NCBI GenBank assembly: GCA_037126765.1
Contig: JBBCBC010000037.1
Span: 11,909,263 to 11,973,262 of the forward strand
Direction: 5' to 3'
Source: Stenogyne calaminthoides
Taxonomy: Eukaryota; Streptophyta; Magnoliopsida; Lamiales; Lamiaceae
Length of the DNA: 64,000 bases
The notes under the pieces: model-generated
Databases searched by the model: none
Told to the model about the DNA's origin: nothing
What the model saw: only the letters and a program-made list of their open reading frames with translations
Position numbers and translations under genes: made by a program
Shown: positions 31,850 through 44,260 of the stretch, piece after piece
Layout: every line of letters starts with the position of its first letter
Position numbering within the stretch: the first letter of the stretch is position 1

Positions 31850-32845
31850 TCAGGCACTTGGACACTTCCAAACAACACTATTAATCCACTCCCAAAAGTC
31901 AGTTGTCACACGTTATGCCTTCTCCCCACTCTATATACACAAGTGAGTACCATGTTATTGAAGATGACATTTCCCGAATCTATAGAGTCATTCTAGAAGC
32001 TTCGGTGTCCCTCTCCATTAACTACAACAGATCATTCATCCTTCAGTCACTGTTCTCCCACCAGCATGAATGCAGAAATGCTGATAAACCTTCCTGAAAT
32101 CAGGAATATAAGCCCCGTTTTTTGCTTAGGCCCCGTTTTTTGCTTGAGGTCCCCATGCTCTCTTCCAGGCCACTGACAGACCGTATTTTATTTGCAGAGC
32201 AAGCACTCCTAGTTCGCCCATGTTCGTCTTCAACGCATCTGCTGCAACCTAACATTAAAATTTTTGTTTTACAACTACTTTTAATGTGGAGCTTTAGATT
32301 ATTTATGAAGTTCAATATCAACATAAACTACTACTTTAAAACATGGCACAAGTAATTTTTGTTGATGTTGGCCAATAATAAATCCAACACTAGACTCCAT
32401 ATCAAAATCGATATATGCATACGTATACATGTATAACCTGAACTATGGATCTGGATAGAGAAACTCCGGTGTTTCCTTCATCCAGTTCTTAAATAACACA
32501 TTTGTAGTCACCATTTTTTGATCCCAACTGAGTCCTAACTATATGCATTAGTTCAAACTTTGTCGTGATACTATGACATGCTTTGTTCTGGAGGAAAATG
32601 GCGGCTTCACCCATTCAAAATTGGGAGACACAACCTCTGTGCTGAGAACCAATGGTAGGGAATCCTTGTGAACTTTAAGAATATATCTAGTTAACTTGAA
32701 GGACAAAATCCCAGCACTACAACCCATCCCGGAGATATTGCCATCTGGTAAGTAGTTCTGGTTGTCAATTCCAGATCTTTTGATGACTTTCTTCTGAATG
32801 TCGATTGCTGGTTTCGAGATGCTCGATGACCACCTTGAATTAAAT
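31850..32845 (-). pseudogene. 3-ketoacyl-CoA synthase (KCS) pseudogene
   Basis: On the reverse strand, pieces of a KCS condensing enzyme (very-long-chain fatty acid elongation) appear in the right order but in different frames. They are IQKKVIKRSGIDNQNYLPDG (about 32800-32745); ISGMGCSAGILSF with the catalytic Cys; LKVHKDSLPLVLSTEVVSPN; FELMHIVRTQLGSKNGDYKC, then a TAA where Gln is expected; and ELDEGNTGVSLSRSIVQ. An intron with GT-AG borders follows at 32437-32249. Exon 2 has VAADALKTNMGELGVLAL, then YIPDFRKVYQHFCIHAGGRT with the catalytic His, and ends NSVVWKCPSA with TGA at 31850. About 100 residues are missing between YLPDG and ISGMG, and frameshifts are frequent. It is clearly dead. It is invisible as one open frame, hence easy to miss. 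Confidence 0.85.
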
Positions 32846-32999
32846 TTATACTAATTCTTAATTGCAAATTAAAGCACCACCTTTTGCTTAAATCCAAATG
32901 CAACCTAATGTTATTGTTGAATCTTGATTTAAGTGAAAGGTGGTGATTCAATTTGCAGTCACTGGCGAAGGCATGTAGAAGCAAGTGTCCAACCTCAAT

Positions 33000-33405
33000 T
33001 TTCATTGCGAAATACCATATATACTTTTCAAAATTTTATAAATACTTTCAAATGAGAAAATAGAGAATTGCCTACAAAAATTTTCAATATGTATTTCTAC
33101 GGTTTTTTCAATCTAAAATAATTTCATTTTTAAATAGTTAGAATTTTCTACGACTTGCCTACAAATTTTCCTGATCATATAGATATTTTCAATCCTCAAA
33201 TTATAAATGTAATTATCCATGAAAATGATAAATGTGTAGGAAATTTGCTTGTATGTAATTTGTTTGAATTTAAGAATTCGTAGGCAATATGTTTGCATAC
33301 TAGAATGATAAAAATCCGTAGGCAAATTTATAAGGTATTCAAGGATGGAATTTTGTTGAAAATTTAAGAATAATGTTAGAAAAAAGTGCATTCTCTTCTT
33401 GTAGT
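33000..33405. mobile_element. Possible CACTA-type remnant with subterminal repeats
   Basis: The right end reads TTCTCTTCTTGTAGTA, the reverse complement of TACTACAAGAAGAGAA, close to the CACTACAAGAA terminus of CACTA transposons. Motifs like CGTAGGCAA or TTGCCTAC recur at about 33071, 33150, 33280 and 33320 in both orientations, as in subterminal repeats. I see no transposase and could not fix the left end. Confidence 0.35.
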
Positions 33406-33797
33406 ATAAAAATTAGATACGGTAATGAATAAATGAATAAAAATTTAGTAAATCGTCAGTCAATTGTGATTCAAATTATAAACTTTTTTTTTATCGTTTT
33501 TTTTTAAAAATCCTGTCTGGACTATATTTCTGCGTCCGTACCTGTTTGCTTGCAGTTATGCCAAAATAAAATAAAATTATAATTAGGGGATGGAGGAGCA
33601 TATAATAACGCATCACGATATATGATGGCTTCTCACTCTCATAATAATGCAACAAGAAGCATGGAAATCATGAATGTTTGAAACTTAAAAGCTGGTAGAT
33701 TAAACACAGTTACGCAAGTTAGGCAATAAGAAGCATCATGTCATGTCATGTAAAAATATATCAATATCAGCTTTAATTCGTCAAACAAATTGAGCAA

Positions 33798-36700
33798 CGG
33801 GAGAAGTTACTAATGATTTATACACATATATATATAATTATATATACATAGCCCAAAAAAAAAGAGTTTCAAGTTTCTTACGAAGCCGTGAATATCAACA
33901 TATATATTTATACATTATAACATAGTATAAATAAAATTTATCTAAATATACGTGGGGTCAAATAAGAATTTTCTTATGAGACCATGAATGTCAATTTTTT
34001 TTTACGTTATAACATAATACAAATATATAAATAAGTAGAGTCATTCACCACATGCACCAATTCAAATTGGTGCACTCTAAACCCTAACCCCTAAACATTG
34101 AACCATAAATCATATATGAACCATTCAGGTCGGGTGAACCATGAACCACTTGGGCCGAGTGAACCATGAACCACTCGGGCCGGGTTTCGGGTCGGGTCGG
34201 GTATTAAAAAATTTAAAAAAAATTTGAAATTAAAGTTAAAAGAAAATCGAAATTGAAAAAAAAAATTAAAACTAAAAAAAATAGAAATAGAGCTTTTAAA
34301 ATTAAATTGCACCAATTTTATTGGTGCATGTGGTGCACAGGAGAATTTGCCAAATAAGTATTGGACCTTTTTTTTCTGGGTGGGTCCTTTTGGAACTCAC
34401 ACGGATGGACTTAGGACTTTGCGCTCCCCGTCTCATACGAGTTTGGGATTTAGAGTCTAGTTTTCAAATCCCACATTCCATCCACACCTACAAATACCTA
34501 TATAATCTATAATTACTCTTCTCAGTACATTACACTTTATACACTTTATTACTCTTCTTAATATAATAAAATAATACAATATCAATCATTATTAAACATT
34601 GATTTGACATAAAGTTAAATCTCACCCTACTTAAATCCCAAAACAAACACATACATTTACTATTCATCAAGGATTATAAATTCCTGAATTTTAAACCTTA
34701 ACTTACTCCGCACACTTAAATCCAAAAACAAACGCAACCTAAACGCTTATTGGGGACACTTGGGTTGGTGTCTCAAGTCTCAACTAAAGTACACACATCC
34801 ATTTTAGCTTGATTTTTTTCATGTGGGTAGAGGGTTTTTACAAGTGGTAAGCTGTTATATTATGGTATTCTCCATTTGGTCAAATTATTCATGGAAAATT
34901 TTGTGCAGGTCTGTGCACAAAAAAAGAAAAAAAAGGGATAAAAATGTATTATAAAATATACTCCTTACTTTAGTTTGTACATTAAAAAGTGTTAATAATG
35001 TTACATATAAATGATTACTTTTTCTATATGAGCTAATTTTTTTAATGTGAGTTAATAATTTTTATAATATATATTTCTCATGTAATGGGTGCAATCAGTA
35101 TTGGGTCAAATTTGATGGGAACATATCATGCACCCAAATGTTTTTTCATAAATTATAACCAACCAGAACTTACAATATGCTTACGTGTTCGTCAATATTG
35201 ATTTAAAACTGTGTGTTTCTTTTCAATAATTAAGCTCAAACGTGCAATACTAAATTTATTTTTATTTTTTTAATTGGGCAAAAGTTAATTGTTAGTATAG
35301 AGTGTTTCTTACAGCAGTCAAGTGTCGTACTGACTGTCATTAGTCAGTTAATCTGAGTCATTAGATTTTAAATTCAAAGGCTTAAATTTAATAATCTGCT
35401 ACTTGTTGTACTAAGTGTCGTACTGCATCGTACTATCTGTCGATCTATATCGAATTGTCGTACTATTATAATAAATTAAATAATATAAAAATATAATTAT
35501 AAATTTATGAATTTACCCTTATATATATATATTTTTATTTTATTTTTTTGAACAATTACCCTTATATAATTTTTAAAGAATATTCAAATCAATTTTGAAA
35601 TTATTTTAATTGCGTAGGTTCATTTTCCTCTTTTAAGAAAAAAAAGAGTTATCGTCTTCCTCTTCCCACCACAACCTCGCGTCGCCGGCAGCCGCATCAA
35701 ATAATAAGCAGAGTTGGTAGTCAACACAGATAATCAATGTGTAGAATAAGATGTATTTATCATCCGCCATCGACAAAAATAACACAACACAAACACCCTA
35801 AACCTCCAAAATTAACATAAATCACAGTAAGATAAACAAATTCAACAAATTAAAAAGTTAATGTGTCTTTAGGATTGTAGCAGTCTAAATTACTCAGATG
35901 CAACACCAGTAATTACCAGTGCTATCAACTAAAGTATAATTTCAACTACCAGACGGGTTTATGCCAATCAAAAGGATTATAATTCGAATCCTATTGAGTT
36001 AGTCATTACGACAAAAACAGGTCTACCGAAAGAAATAGAACAGATGCTTGAAACCTTGAAAAAATCCTTCCAATCTACACAACGAGAGATACCTTATATT
36101 TTCCTGTCAAAATTATCAATCCTTAAAATCTGGAAAAAAAAAATACTCTGGTCTGTTCCGCACGGTAATCGTGTCTCAGAAACAGAGAACGAATATTGAT
36201 CCACGCGATGAGGAGGAGCGATTTCTAGTTTCACATATATGCCAACTCTTTGATTGGGAAAATTATAGAAATCAATTTAAATTGAGATGAAGACCGTCTT
36301 TTTGATTGAAAGAGTTCGCCGGAATCCGATTTTATTTGTCGGGGACGAAGGGGTTTTCTTTTTTCGTCATACCCTTTCTTTTTTATTTTTTATTTTTTAT
36401 TAGGATGAATTAGTAGTGAAATATCATTTGTGATTTTGATTTGATTATGTTTGAATATTTTGATTTGAAAACTAAATAAAAGGGTGATTTTGTCATTAAA
36501 TATTTATATTTTTATACTAATATGTTTTAGAAAGAGGGTAAATTAGTAGCTTATGAGTCGATCTGACAGAAAGATCATGATGTGTGTTTGATTTGAGTTG
36601 ATGAATTTCTGGTTCCATTTGACTTCATTTATTATTACTTCTTGCTTCAACTTTTTAAAAACATTCTTATAAGGTTCAAAAGGTGGTTGGATTACATAAA

Positions 36701-37410
36701 CGCCTTAACTAGTCTTTCTTCTTATTCTTTTTTTTTTTTTGCTTCCTATTTTCTATCTTTTGTCTATTTATTCATATTTTGTTTTGTGTCTATTTTTCTT
36801 TATTTATTCCTAATTTTTTTAAATGTATTGTACAATAATGGAGTTGATGGTAATTTTTGGATATTTTCCTTTATTTAAAATAGGATGATAATTTCAAATA
36901 TAATTATATTATGTATACACATTTAGAAATTTCATATTAAATTGATTAAATACCAAATTTTACATATTCAAAATAAAAAATTTACATATTCTCATCGAAA
37001 TCATGAAAAAAATTACATATTTTTTATTTTTTCGACATGCATATATGCATCCGTACATGCACATATGCATAAATATGCATACATATATGCATGTATTATA
37101 TATATGCACGAATACATGCATATATGCATAAACTCAACAATTGAATCCACAAATCCAAAAAATTGAACAAAGCTGAAAATTGAACACATCTCGACCAAAT
37201 GAACTATTGAATCCACAATTTCAAAAAATTAAATAGTAACACAACAACTGTATCTATCTACATCTTTCACAAATGTATCCATCTTCATATACTTTGAACC
37301 AATTAAACGCAGATCTCGACAAACAAAAAATTACACATCTACAAACAAAAAAATTATTCACCACAAAACCAACAGATCTCGGCGGTGCCCACAGGTCATT
37401 ATTCTTTTGT
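33798..37410. repeat. Direct repeat A, copy 2
   Basis: Second copy of 1-3605. The match begins at 33798 at the latest, with CGGGAGAAGTTAC, and runs to ACAGATCTCGGCGGTGCC (37372-37389) and a little beyond. Divergent patches lie at 34380-34440 and 36535-36625. In copy 1 repeat A is joined directly to the PPR fragment. Here a 22.1 kb LTR element sits exactly at that junction. Confidence 0.93.
34046..34335. mobile_element. MITE-like element, copy 2
   Basis: Second copy of the element at 249-536, with the same terminal inverted repeats CACCACATGCACCAAT and ATTGGTGCATGTGGTG. It is here because the whole region was duplicated, not by a separate insertion. Confidence 0.6.
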
Positions 37411-37415
37411 GGCGT

Positions 37416-37891
37416 TGTTGCGAAATCGTTTTTTTATCGAAGAGTATTATGTTTAATTTGGTAACAACTCACAAACAAAATGATTAATCGAACAAGAACA
37501 TTTGCGGGAAGAACCGTAGTTCTTCCCTGAAATGCCAGGTGTAGGTATATAAGTGGAATGGGGAAACATTCGGTGTCTCTCCCTTTACAATGAACTGTGA
37601 GGTCCTTTATATAAAGAGGACCAAAGACGACAAATCATAAAAAGACGACAAATCGTTAAGCACGACAAATCAATAAGCACGACAAATCGATAAGCCGACA
37701 AGTCGTATGCATAAAAGCATGACAAAACATATGCGTAAGCCGCGACAAATCCGTGGTCTCGGTGGGACTTCTTTGAAATCGATAATTACGTCCTGGCGAC
37801 GTGTGATAAATCTGGTGATCTTTGGCGTGTGATATATCCGGCCTGACAATAAAATCTGGTGATCTTGGCGTGTGATATATCCGGCACAACA
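37416..37891 (+). repeat. 5' LTR of the 22 kb element
   Basis: 476 bp, from TGTTGCGA to GGCACAACA. It carries TATATAAAGAGGACC, a likely TATA box, and below it repeated ACGACAAATC units. It matches 45083-45566 and 59064-59519. Differences between the LTRs cluster in CTG/CAG-like positions, so LTR divergence is not a safe age measure here. Confidence 0.9.
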
Positions 37892-37908
37892 ATAGCCCAA
37901 GATCGAGG

Positions 37909-37929
37909 TGGCGTTGTTCGAGCTTGATC
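37909..37929 (+). other. Candidate primer binding site of the 22 kb element
   Basis: TGGCGTTGTTCGAGCTTGATC lies 17 bases after the LTR. It begins TGGCG like primer sites matching tRNA-Asp or tRNA-Arg in Athila and Ogre elements, but it does not match perfectly and the spacer is long. If right, it makes the left LTR the 5' LTR. Confidence 0.35.
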
Positions 37930-38194
37930 TTGTTTCATGTCTCGACCATTTTATCTTTTGTTGTATCTGCGATCGCGTTGTTTTGCCTCAAGAGCTTGCT
38001 TGGGTGTCGTATGAGATCTTGATCGTTCGAGAATGAGCCCTGCGTAGAGGATCTTACCTTTGTCGTCGATCTTGTCTATGCTTTCGTGCCGGGGGATCCC
38101 GTCGTAATTTAAACTGCGACCACTTTTCATCACCGCTTTAGCTTCTGGTATCTGTAAAGTCTGAGTCGTCTTTTTCGTTTGCGTACCCATTACT

Positions 38195-39545
38195 CGTTTT
38201 TTCTTTGCGGGGAATCAGTCTGAACTTCGTTCGTCTTTGTTGGGGAGCCCGTTATCGCCCCGAGTCTTTTACGTGCTTTCGTACTTGAAGAGAGCCCTCG
38301 TCTGAGTCTTTTCGCGCCGTGCCGGGGAGGCGGGTCGTCACATCGTTTCATTGCTTCGTGCCGGAAACCCGTCGTCTGAGTCTTTTTCGTGCTCGTGCCG
38401 GGGAGCCCCGTGCGAGTCTTTTTTCTGTGCGTGCCGGGGAGCCCGTTTATGCAGTCTTTTGTGCTTCGTGCCGGGGAGCCCCTCGTCTGACGAGTCTCTG
38501 TGCTCGTGCCAGAGCCCCCATAATTTAGTAACTGCGACCCCGCCATCATCACCCGCTTTAGCTACGGGTATCTGTAAGTCTGAGTCGTCTTTTTTCGCTG
38601 CGTACCCATTACCAAGCTTTTCTTTGCGGGAATCAGAGTAATGATTCGTTCGTCTTTGTTCGGGGGGAGCCCCATTGTACGAGTCTTTTACGTGCTCGTG
38701 CTTCCAGGAAGAGCCCGTTATGAGTCTTTTACGTGCTTTCGTTGCTTTGGGGAAGAAGCCCGTTGTACGAGTCTTTTCTGTGCTCGTACTTCGGGGGAGA
38801 GCCCCGTTGTACGAGTCTTTTTCTGTGCTCGTACTTTGGGGGGAGCCCCGTGCTGTCTTTTGTGCTTTCGTGCCGGGAAGAGCCCGTTTGTCTGAGTCTT
38901 TTCTGTGCTTTCGTCTTTGGGGAGAGCCCCGTTGTCTGATCTTTACGTGCTCCGTACTTTGGGGGAGAGCCCCGTTGTACGAGTCTTTTGCTCTTTCGTG
39001 CTTTGGGGAGCCCCGTGTATGAGTCTTTTTTGATGCTTTCGTGCTTTTGGGGGAACCCGGATTATGCAAGTCATTTCCTGTCTTTCGTGCTTGTGGGGAG
39101 AGCCCGTTATCTGAGTCTTTTACGTGCTTTCGTGCTTTGGGAAACCACAGTTATGCGAGTCTTTTTCTTTCGTGCTTTGGGGGGCAGGTTATGCGAGTCT
39201 TTTTTAATCTTTCGTATTTAGGGAGAGCCACAGTTATGCAATCTTTTTAATTTCGTACTTTGGGGAGCCTACGTGCAGTCTTTTCTGATGCTTTCATTAC
39301 TTTGGGGGAGCCGTTATGCAATCTTTTTCTGTCTTTCGTACTTTAGGGGAGCCCGCCGTCTGAAATCTTTTTTGTCTTTCGTGCCGGGGAAGAGCCCAGA
39401 TTATCTGAGTTACTTTCTCGTGCCGGGGAAGCCGGATTATCTGATCTTTCTACGTGCTCGTACTTTGGGGGAACCGGTTATACAGTCTTTTCTTTCTACG
39501 TGCTTTAGGGGAGCCCGTTGTCTGAGTCTTTTTCTATGCCCGTGG
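38195..39545. repeat. Minisatellite, about 45-50 bp unit
   Basis: A unit built around GAGTCTTTT..GTGCTTTCGTGCTTTGGGGAGAGCCCGTT recurs more than 20 times in tandem with heavy variation in sequence and spacing. Because the unit is rarely a multiple of three the frames shift, but long spurious ORFs appear on both strands (for example the 243-codon one at 38338-39069). These are not genes. A shorter array of the same unit lies at 48030-48480. Confidence 0.85.
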
Positions 39546-40040
39546 GAAAATGGTTTTCGGGGTGGCTGTTGATAGGATGGGGATCCTACTCGAGATGACA
39601 GGGGTCTTACGAGATGGCTCGTTAGGAAGCTAGATGGGATCTACTTGAGATGAGTAGGTCATACGAGATGGCACCGTTAGAGAGGCAGAATGGGATCTGC
39701 TAAAGAGATAGTCTTCTAAGATGGCTCGTGAGGAAGTGAAGATAACGAGGGAGCTAGGAGAGAGTTTAGCTGCGTAAATGGGCAACATAATTGGCGATTT
39801 GCGACTACTCACTGCACATCCCGAGATAAATGCAATGCGATTTATAGAATAAATTTAACAAATAAATCGACCAACTTCTGGCCCGGCAGTTTAGAGCCTT
39901 TACCACAACCTGCAAATAAATGCATGCGATTTATAAAGATAAATTCTTATTTCGTTATCGACCAACTTACAATGCAGAAGCGATTTACCGACCTTTCACA
40001 CGTACAAATCGTCCCGTTATTTGTGTGGTCTCATGAGAGA
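39546..40040. repeat. Short repeats linking two minisatellite arrays
   Basis: Three to four copies of a unit with GATGGGATCTACTCGAGATG and CGAGATGGCTCGTTAGGAAG (39575-39750), then two copies of AAATGCAATGCGATTTATA followed by ATCGACCAACTT (39828-39975). No coding content. Confidence 0.6.
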
Positions 40041-42180
40041 AACCCAAAATGCGATGAAAATGACAGTTAACGCCGATACTTTGGACCGTCACGCCGTTGT
40101 CAATGAGCTAACATTTCACGCCGGTGCGCGAGAATACTTGGGAAAAACGCGGACCGACATCTTTTTCATGCGGAAAGCCGGCCGGTAAGGGCTGGCCGTC
40201 CGCCGCGATGGGAATGCATCTCTAATGCCGGTCTTCGCGAGAATGCTCGTTAAAACGGGGCGGATCTATATGAGATGCATGGGTCTCGACGAGGGAGGCT
40301 GGCCGGTCTAGATGGGATAAGCCGAGATAATCACGAATGCGAGATGGCTTTTATAAACGGGCGGACTGGATCTACTCGAGATAAGGCCGAAGTCACGCCG
40401 GTGATGGCTGGTCGCCGCCGCCGAAAGTTAGACGCATGTGACGCCGGTAGGAATTTGCGCTCGCGTCGACCACATTTAGCTGAAAGTCACCGCGGTATGG
40501 CCGGCCGCCGACTCTCACTGCATCGAACGCCGGTGAAGCGAGAATTTATAGGAGTATATTATCATGAATTAGCGGAAGCCGGCCTTGGGGCCCGAGTGAT
40601 CGTCGGTATAATAAGCCCGATCTCACTCCAGCAAGAAAGCGAAATGCTCGCTAAAGCAATGAATTGGACATACTTGGTCGCCCAGGCAAGCCTTGAGGCG
40701 GTAGTCGTCGGCTATAGCAAACGATCTCTACGTCGCCAGCGGAGAATATAGCTAAACAGTAATTGAACGCTCAGCAGATGTGAGCAAGTAGAAAGGCCCA
40801 GTAATCATTACTGGCGACGATCTCATCGTAGAAAGCGGAGATATTCATTAAAAACTGTTGATTGGACATCATGAGGTTAAGCGGAAGCAAGCGAGGCGAG
40901 AATCATTCTGTAGATGATCTCATCACGCCCAGAAATGATCTTCAGCTAAAAGCGGCCAATTTGGATATCATGAGTTAATGAGCCCAAGCGCGCCGGCTGG
41001 TGGTCGTCATTTGGAAAGCCGGCGATACCGTGTTAGAGGCGAATCTTCGCGGTAATTTGGACATCGCGGATAAGCGGAAGCCGTAGCAAAGGCGGTGATC
41101 GTCGTACCGTAAGCGATCTCATCGCCAGCGGAGAATCTTCATTAAGCAATTGGACGTACGAATTAAGCGAAGCCCGACCTTGAGAAGCAATTTGATCGTC
41201 TATAAGCGATCGTCAGCCAAAGCGGAGAATGTAGCTAAAGCAGCTGGTGGACATCGCCGAGTTAGCCCGAATACCAGTAATTGGTCGTCATTGGCCAAGC
41301 GATCTGTCATAGAAAATGGGAGAATCTTATTAAAACCGTGATTTGAGCGTGGCAGATTAGCCCGGAAGAAGCCTGGAGCCACAGGGGAGGCGGGGTGATC
41401 CGTCGACTGCAGAGCCGATCTCGCCTGGCTGAAATGAGGAGAATGCTTAAGCTAAGCAGTGAACTGGTTATCGCTTGAATTAGCGGAGCCGTGGGAGGCG
41501 GTGATCGCTCATTACCAGCGAATCTCATCGCCGAGAATCTTGTTAAAACGGTAATTTGGACATCATGGGGAGTTAATGAGCCTGTAAGAGGCGGTGATGG
41601 ATCTTCGTAAGCCTGACGATCTACGTCAGCAGAAAGGCGGAGAATGCTTCATCAGCAGTGAATTGGACATCGCAAGATGTGGCAAGCGCCCGAGGTAATT
41701 TGGTCGTCAATGCGGTAAGCGATCTCATCAGCAAGAGAATGCTCCATTAAAACTGTTGATTGGTTATCGCCGAATGGCGGAAGCGGCCGCCGAGGCGAAA
41801 CATTCATCCTTCGCAGCAAGCGATCTCGCTTCCGCCGAAGGTGGAAAGCCTGCCCTTCATGGCCCGGTGAACATCAAAGTTAGCGGAATACCCGGCGGTA
41901 CATTCGTCGGCTACCATGGCAATCTCGGCGCCGAGCGGAGAAATGCCAGCCAAAACGGCCCGAATTTGAACGGCAAAGTTAGCGAATCTGCACGCTTAGC
42001 CGGCCGGTACGATACCGTCGGCTGCGGCAAGCGATCTCGCCACTCCGAGAAAGCGGAGAATACTGTTAAGCAGCGGGCTGACATCGCCCGAGTTAGCGGA
42101 ATCTGCGCCGAGGCCATTTGTTCGTCGGCTATGGCCAAGCGATCTCGTCAGCAAGGAAAGCGGTGAATATATTAAGCAAT
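40041..42180. repeat. Minisatellite, about 100 bp unit
   Basis: Repeated phrases include GCGGAGAATCTTCATTAA, AATTGGACATCGCCGAGTTA, AGCGGAAGCCGGCC, GGCGGTGATCGTCGT and AAGCGATCTCATCGCC, in the same order about every 100 bases. The array is GC-rich and noisy. Open frames of 60-160 codons within it (for example 40275-40751) are by-products of the repeat and the noise. Confidence 0.8.
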
Positions 42181-42184
42181 GAGT

Positions 42185-43215
42185 TAGCGGAATCTGAAAC
42201 AGCGGTAGAGGCAAAATCGTCGTAGAAATGATGGTCACTAGCAGCCAGGAGTGGTGAGCCTCATCGTCGCCGAGAAGCGGTATTGCGGCCTTGAGTGGTG
42301 AGCATCGTCATGAATAAGCGGTATTACGGCCGAGTGGCCGGGCATAATCGTCCTTGAATCGGTATAGCCCAATAATAAGTGGTGACATGTCGTCGTAGGA
42401 AAGCGGTATTACCCGGCGCTTCGAATAAGTAGACATAATCATCGTAGGAAGCGGTATAACTCGCCGAATTAAGCGAATATAATCGTCGTAGGAAAGGCGA
42501 TAGTGCAGTAGCCGAGTAAGTAGGAACATAATCGTCGCCGAGAAGGCGGTGAATTACTTGTGTAGAGTAAGTGAGCATAATCGTCGTAGAGAAAGCGGTG
42601 TGTGGCCTTGAATAGGCGGGCATAATCATCGCGTGGTATAGCCCGGCCAAGATAGTGGCGTAATCATCGTAGGAAAGGCGGTATAGCCTGCGCCGAATAG
42701 GCGGGCATAATCGTCGTAGGAAGGCGGTATAGCTAGCCAGTGGTGAACATCGTCGCCGAGGCGGTGGTGCAGGAGTGAGGCGGGCATAATCGTGTCATGG
42801 GAAAGTGACGCCGAATGGGGCGGGCATAATCGTTCTAAAAGTGGTGTGCCGGTGAGGCGGGCATAATCGTCGCCGAAAAAGTAGTGTGCAGTAGCCGAGA
42901 AAGCGAACACATGTCTGTCGCCTAAAAAGGCGGTATTACCCGGTAGAGTAAGGCGGGCATAATCGTCATAGAAAAAGCGGTATTACCCCGGCCGAATAAG
43001 CCGGGCATCATCGTCGCTAAAAAGCGGTATTACCTGACGCAGTAAATAAAAACACCATCGTCGCCTAAAAAGCTGATATTACCCAGCGCCGAATAAGCGG
43101 GCATAATCGTCGCCCTAAAAGCGGTATTGCCAGCGCCAAAATGGCCGGGCATAATTATCGCCTAGAAAAGCGGTATAACTTCTTGAATAAGCGACCATAA
43201 TCGTCTGAAGTGGCT
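42185..43215. repeat. Minisatellite, about 48 bp unit
   Basis: About 17 copies of AAGCGGTATTACCCGGC..GAATAAGCGGGCATAATCGTCGC. It follows the 100 bp array directly and shares CGTCG and AAGCGG pieces with it, so one array may derive from the other. Tandem repeats in untranslated regions are a known trait of Tat/Ogre elements. Confidence 0.85.
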
Positions 43216-43234
43216 TTTTGTAATTTGGCGGTGG

Positions 43235-43640
43235 TGCCCATTTTCTTGAATGATTTGAACATTGGGTTTTGCCTATGTCCGCTCGACTTCTTTTCGTTTT
43301 TGATTGTCTTATTAGCGTTGCAATCGGTTGATCGTCTTATTTAGGTGCGACCTGGATGGGTTCTTTATGAACCCGCTTTCTTGGTCTTGATCGTCTTATT
43401 TAGGTCTGCGATCACCCCGTTACTTTCGGGCGTCTTATTTAAATTGCGACCCGTGTTTTAAACCGCTTTCGTGCTACGGGTATCTTGTAAATACTAGTCG
43501 GCTTATCGCTATTGCGTATACCCCGTTACTGGTTTTTTCTTTGCGGGAATCGAATCTGAATCGCTCGTCGGTGAACATAGACCTGGGCTCGTTCGTCTTT
43601 GTTCGGGTCGTCCGGCTTAGGTGCGACCTCTTCGCAGGCC
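43235..43640. repeat. Dispersed block, copy 1 (partner 52765-53180)
   Basis: Contains TTGATTGTCTTATTAGCGTT, GGTTGATCGTCTTATTTAGG and GTGAACATAGAC..GGGCTCGTTCGTC. The same order recurs at 52765-53180. A related but shorter phrase (TTTAAATTGCGACCC, GGTATCTGTAAGTCTGAGTC, CCCATTACTCG, TTTGCGGGAATC) is also seen near 38100, 38520 and 48200. Five scattered copies in one 22 kb element point to repeated internal duplication. Confidence 0.75.
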
Positions 43641-43805
43641 ACCGGCCAAATTAAATGATAATAAACGAAAGAATGAAAAGCCACGAGGACATAAATATAA
43701 TAAACCTGGTGGGGTGGGTAAAAGACTACCCCGTAGATTCTTTGAAAGTAGCTCAAAGCGAGACTCCAGGTGCTCGTCTAATTTTCTTTTCCCGAACTGC
43801 TGGTG

Positions 43806-43841
<36 letters not shown>

Positions 43842-44260
43842 CAGGCCGAAAAAATCGGGCCCAAAAATTAATAGCCAACAGCCCAGGCCCATATATCCAC
43901 CAGCTAAATGGCCAGGCCCATGAATTAATCAGGCCAAATACCCAGGCCCACGAAATCAGGCCATCTAAATGGTCCCCAAAATTAACTAAACCTGGGCCCA
44001 AAATTTTAATTAAAACTGGGCCATAAATTAATTAGTTAACCATCTTGGCCGCAATTTTGGGCCAATGATTAATGATTAATTAAATTTGGGCCCAATCGTT
44101 TAATTAAAAGAATAAGCCCGTACTGGGTCCAAGAATTCAAGATGGCTCACTTCTGGGCCCAAACCATTTCAGATAAATGTTGGGTTCAGAAACCAACTGA
44201 TCAGACTAAAACTTTGAAAACGTGTTACCCACAGGAGAGGCTTAACCTCAGGCCTCCACG
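43641..44260. other. T35 homopolymer and GGGCCCA-rich stretch
   Basis: A run of 35 T at 43807-43841 is followed by about 400 bases crowded with GGCCCA, GGGCCC and AATTAATTA motifs (43860-44110). Predicted proteins here are low-complexity artefacts. The homopolymer length is probably unreliable. Confidence 0.6.

Noticed and set aside
38338..39069. Open frame of 243 codons on the reverse strand, and overlapping frames of 60-120 codons on both strands
   Set aside because: They follow the 47 bp minisatellite; the predicted proteins are the repeat translated (TRGSP, KDSYNGALP) with no domain.
40275..40751. 158-codon frame in the 100 bp repeat array
   Set aside because: Composition and sequence come from the tandem repeat and consensus noise; neighbouring repeats do not keep the frame.
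38195..43215. Tandem arrays considered as a CRISPR array
   Set aside because: Units are contiguous and degenerate without unique spacers, and the genome is a plant's.
43807..43841. T35 run considered as a retroposon poly-A tail
   Set aside because: It lies inside the large LTR element, with no target duplication or source gene visible beside it, and homopolymer length is unreliable in this region.
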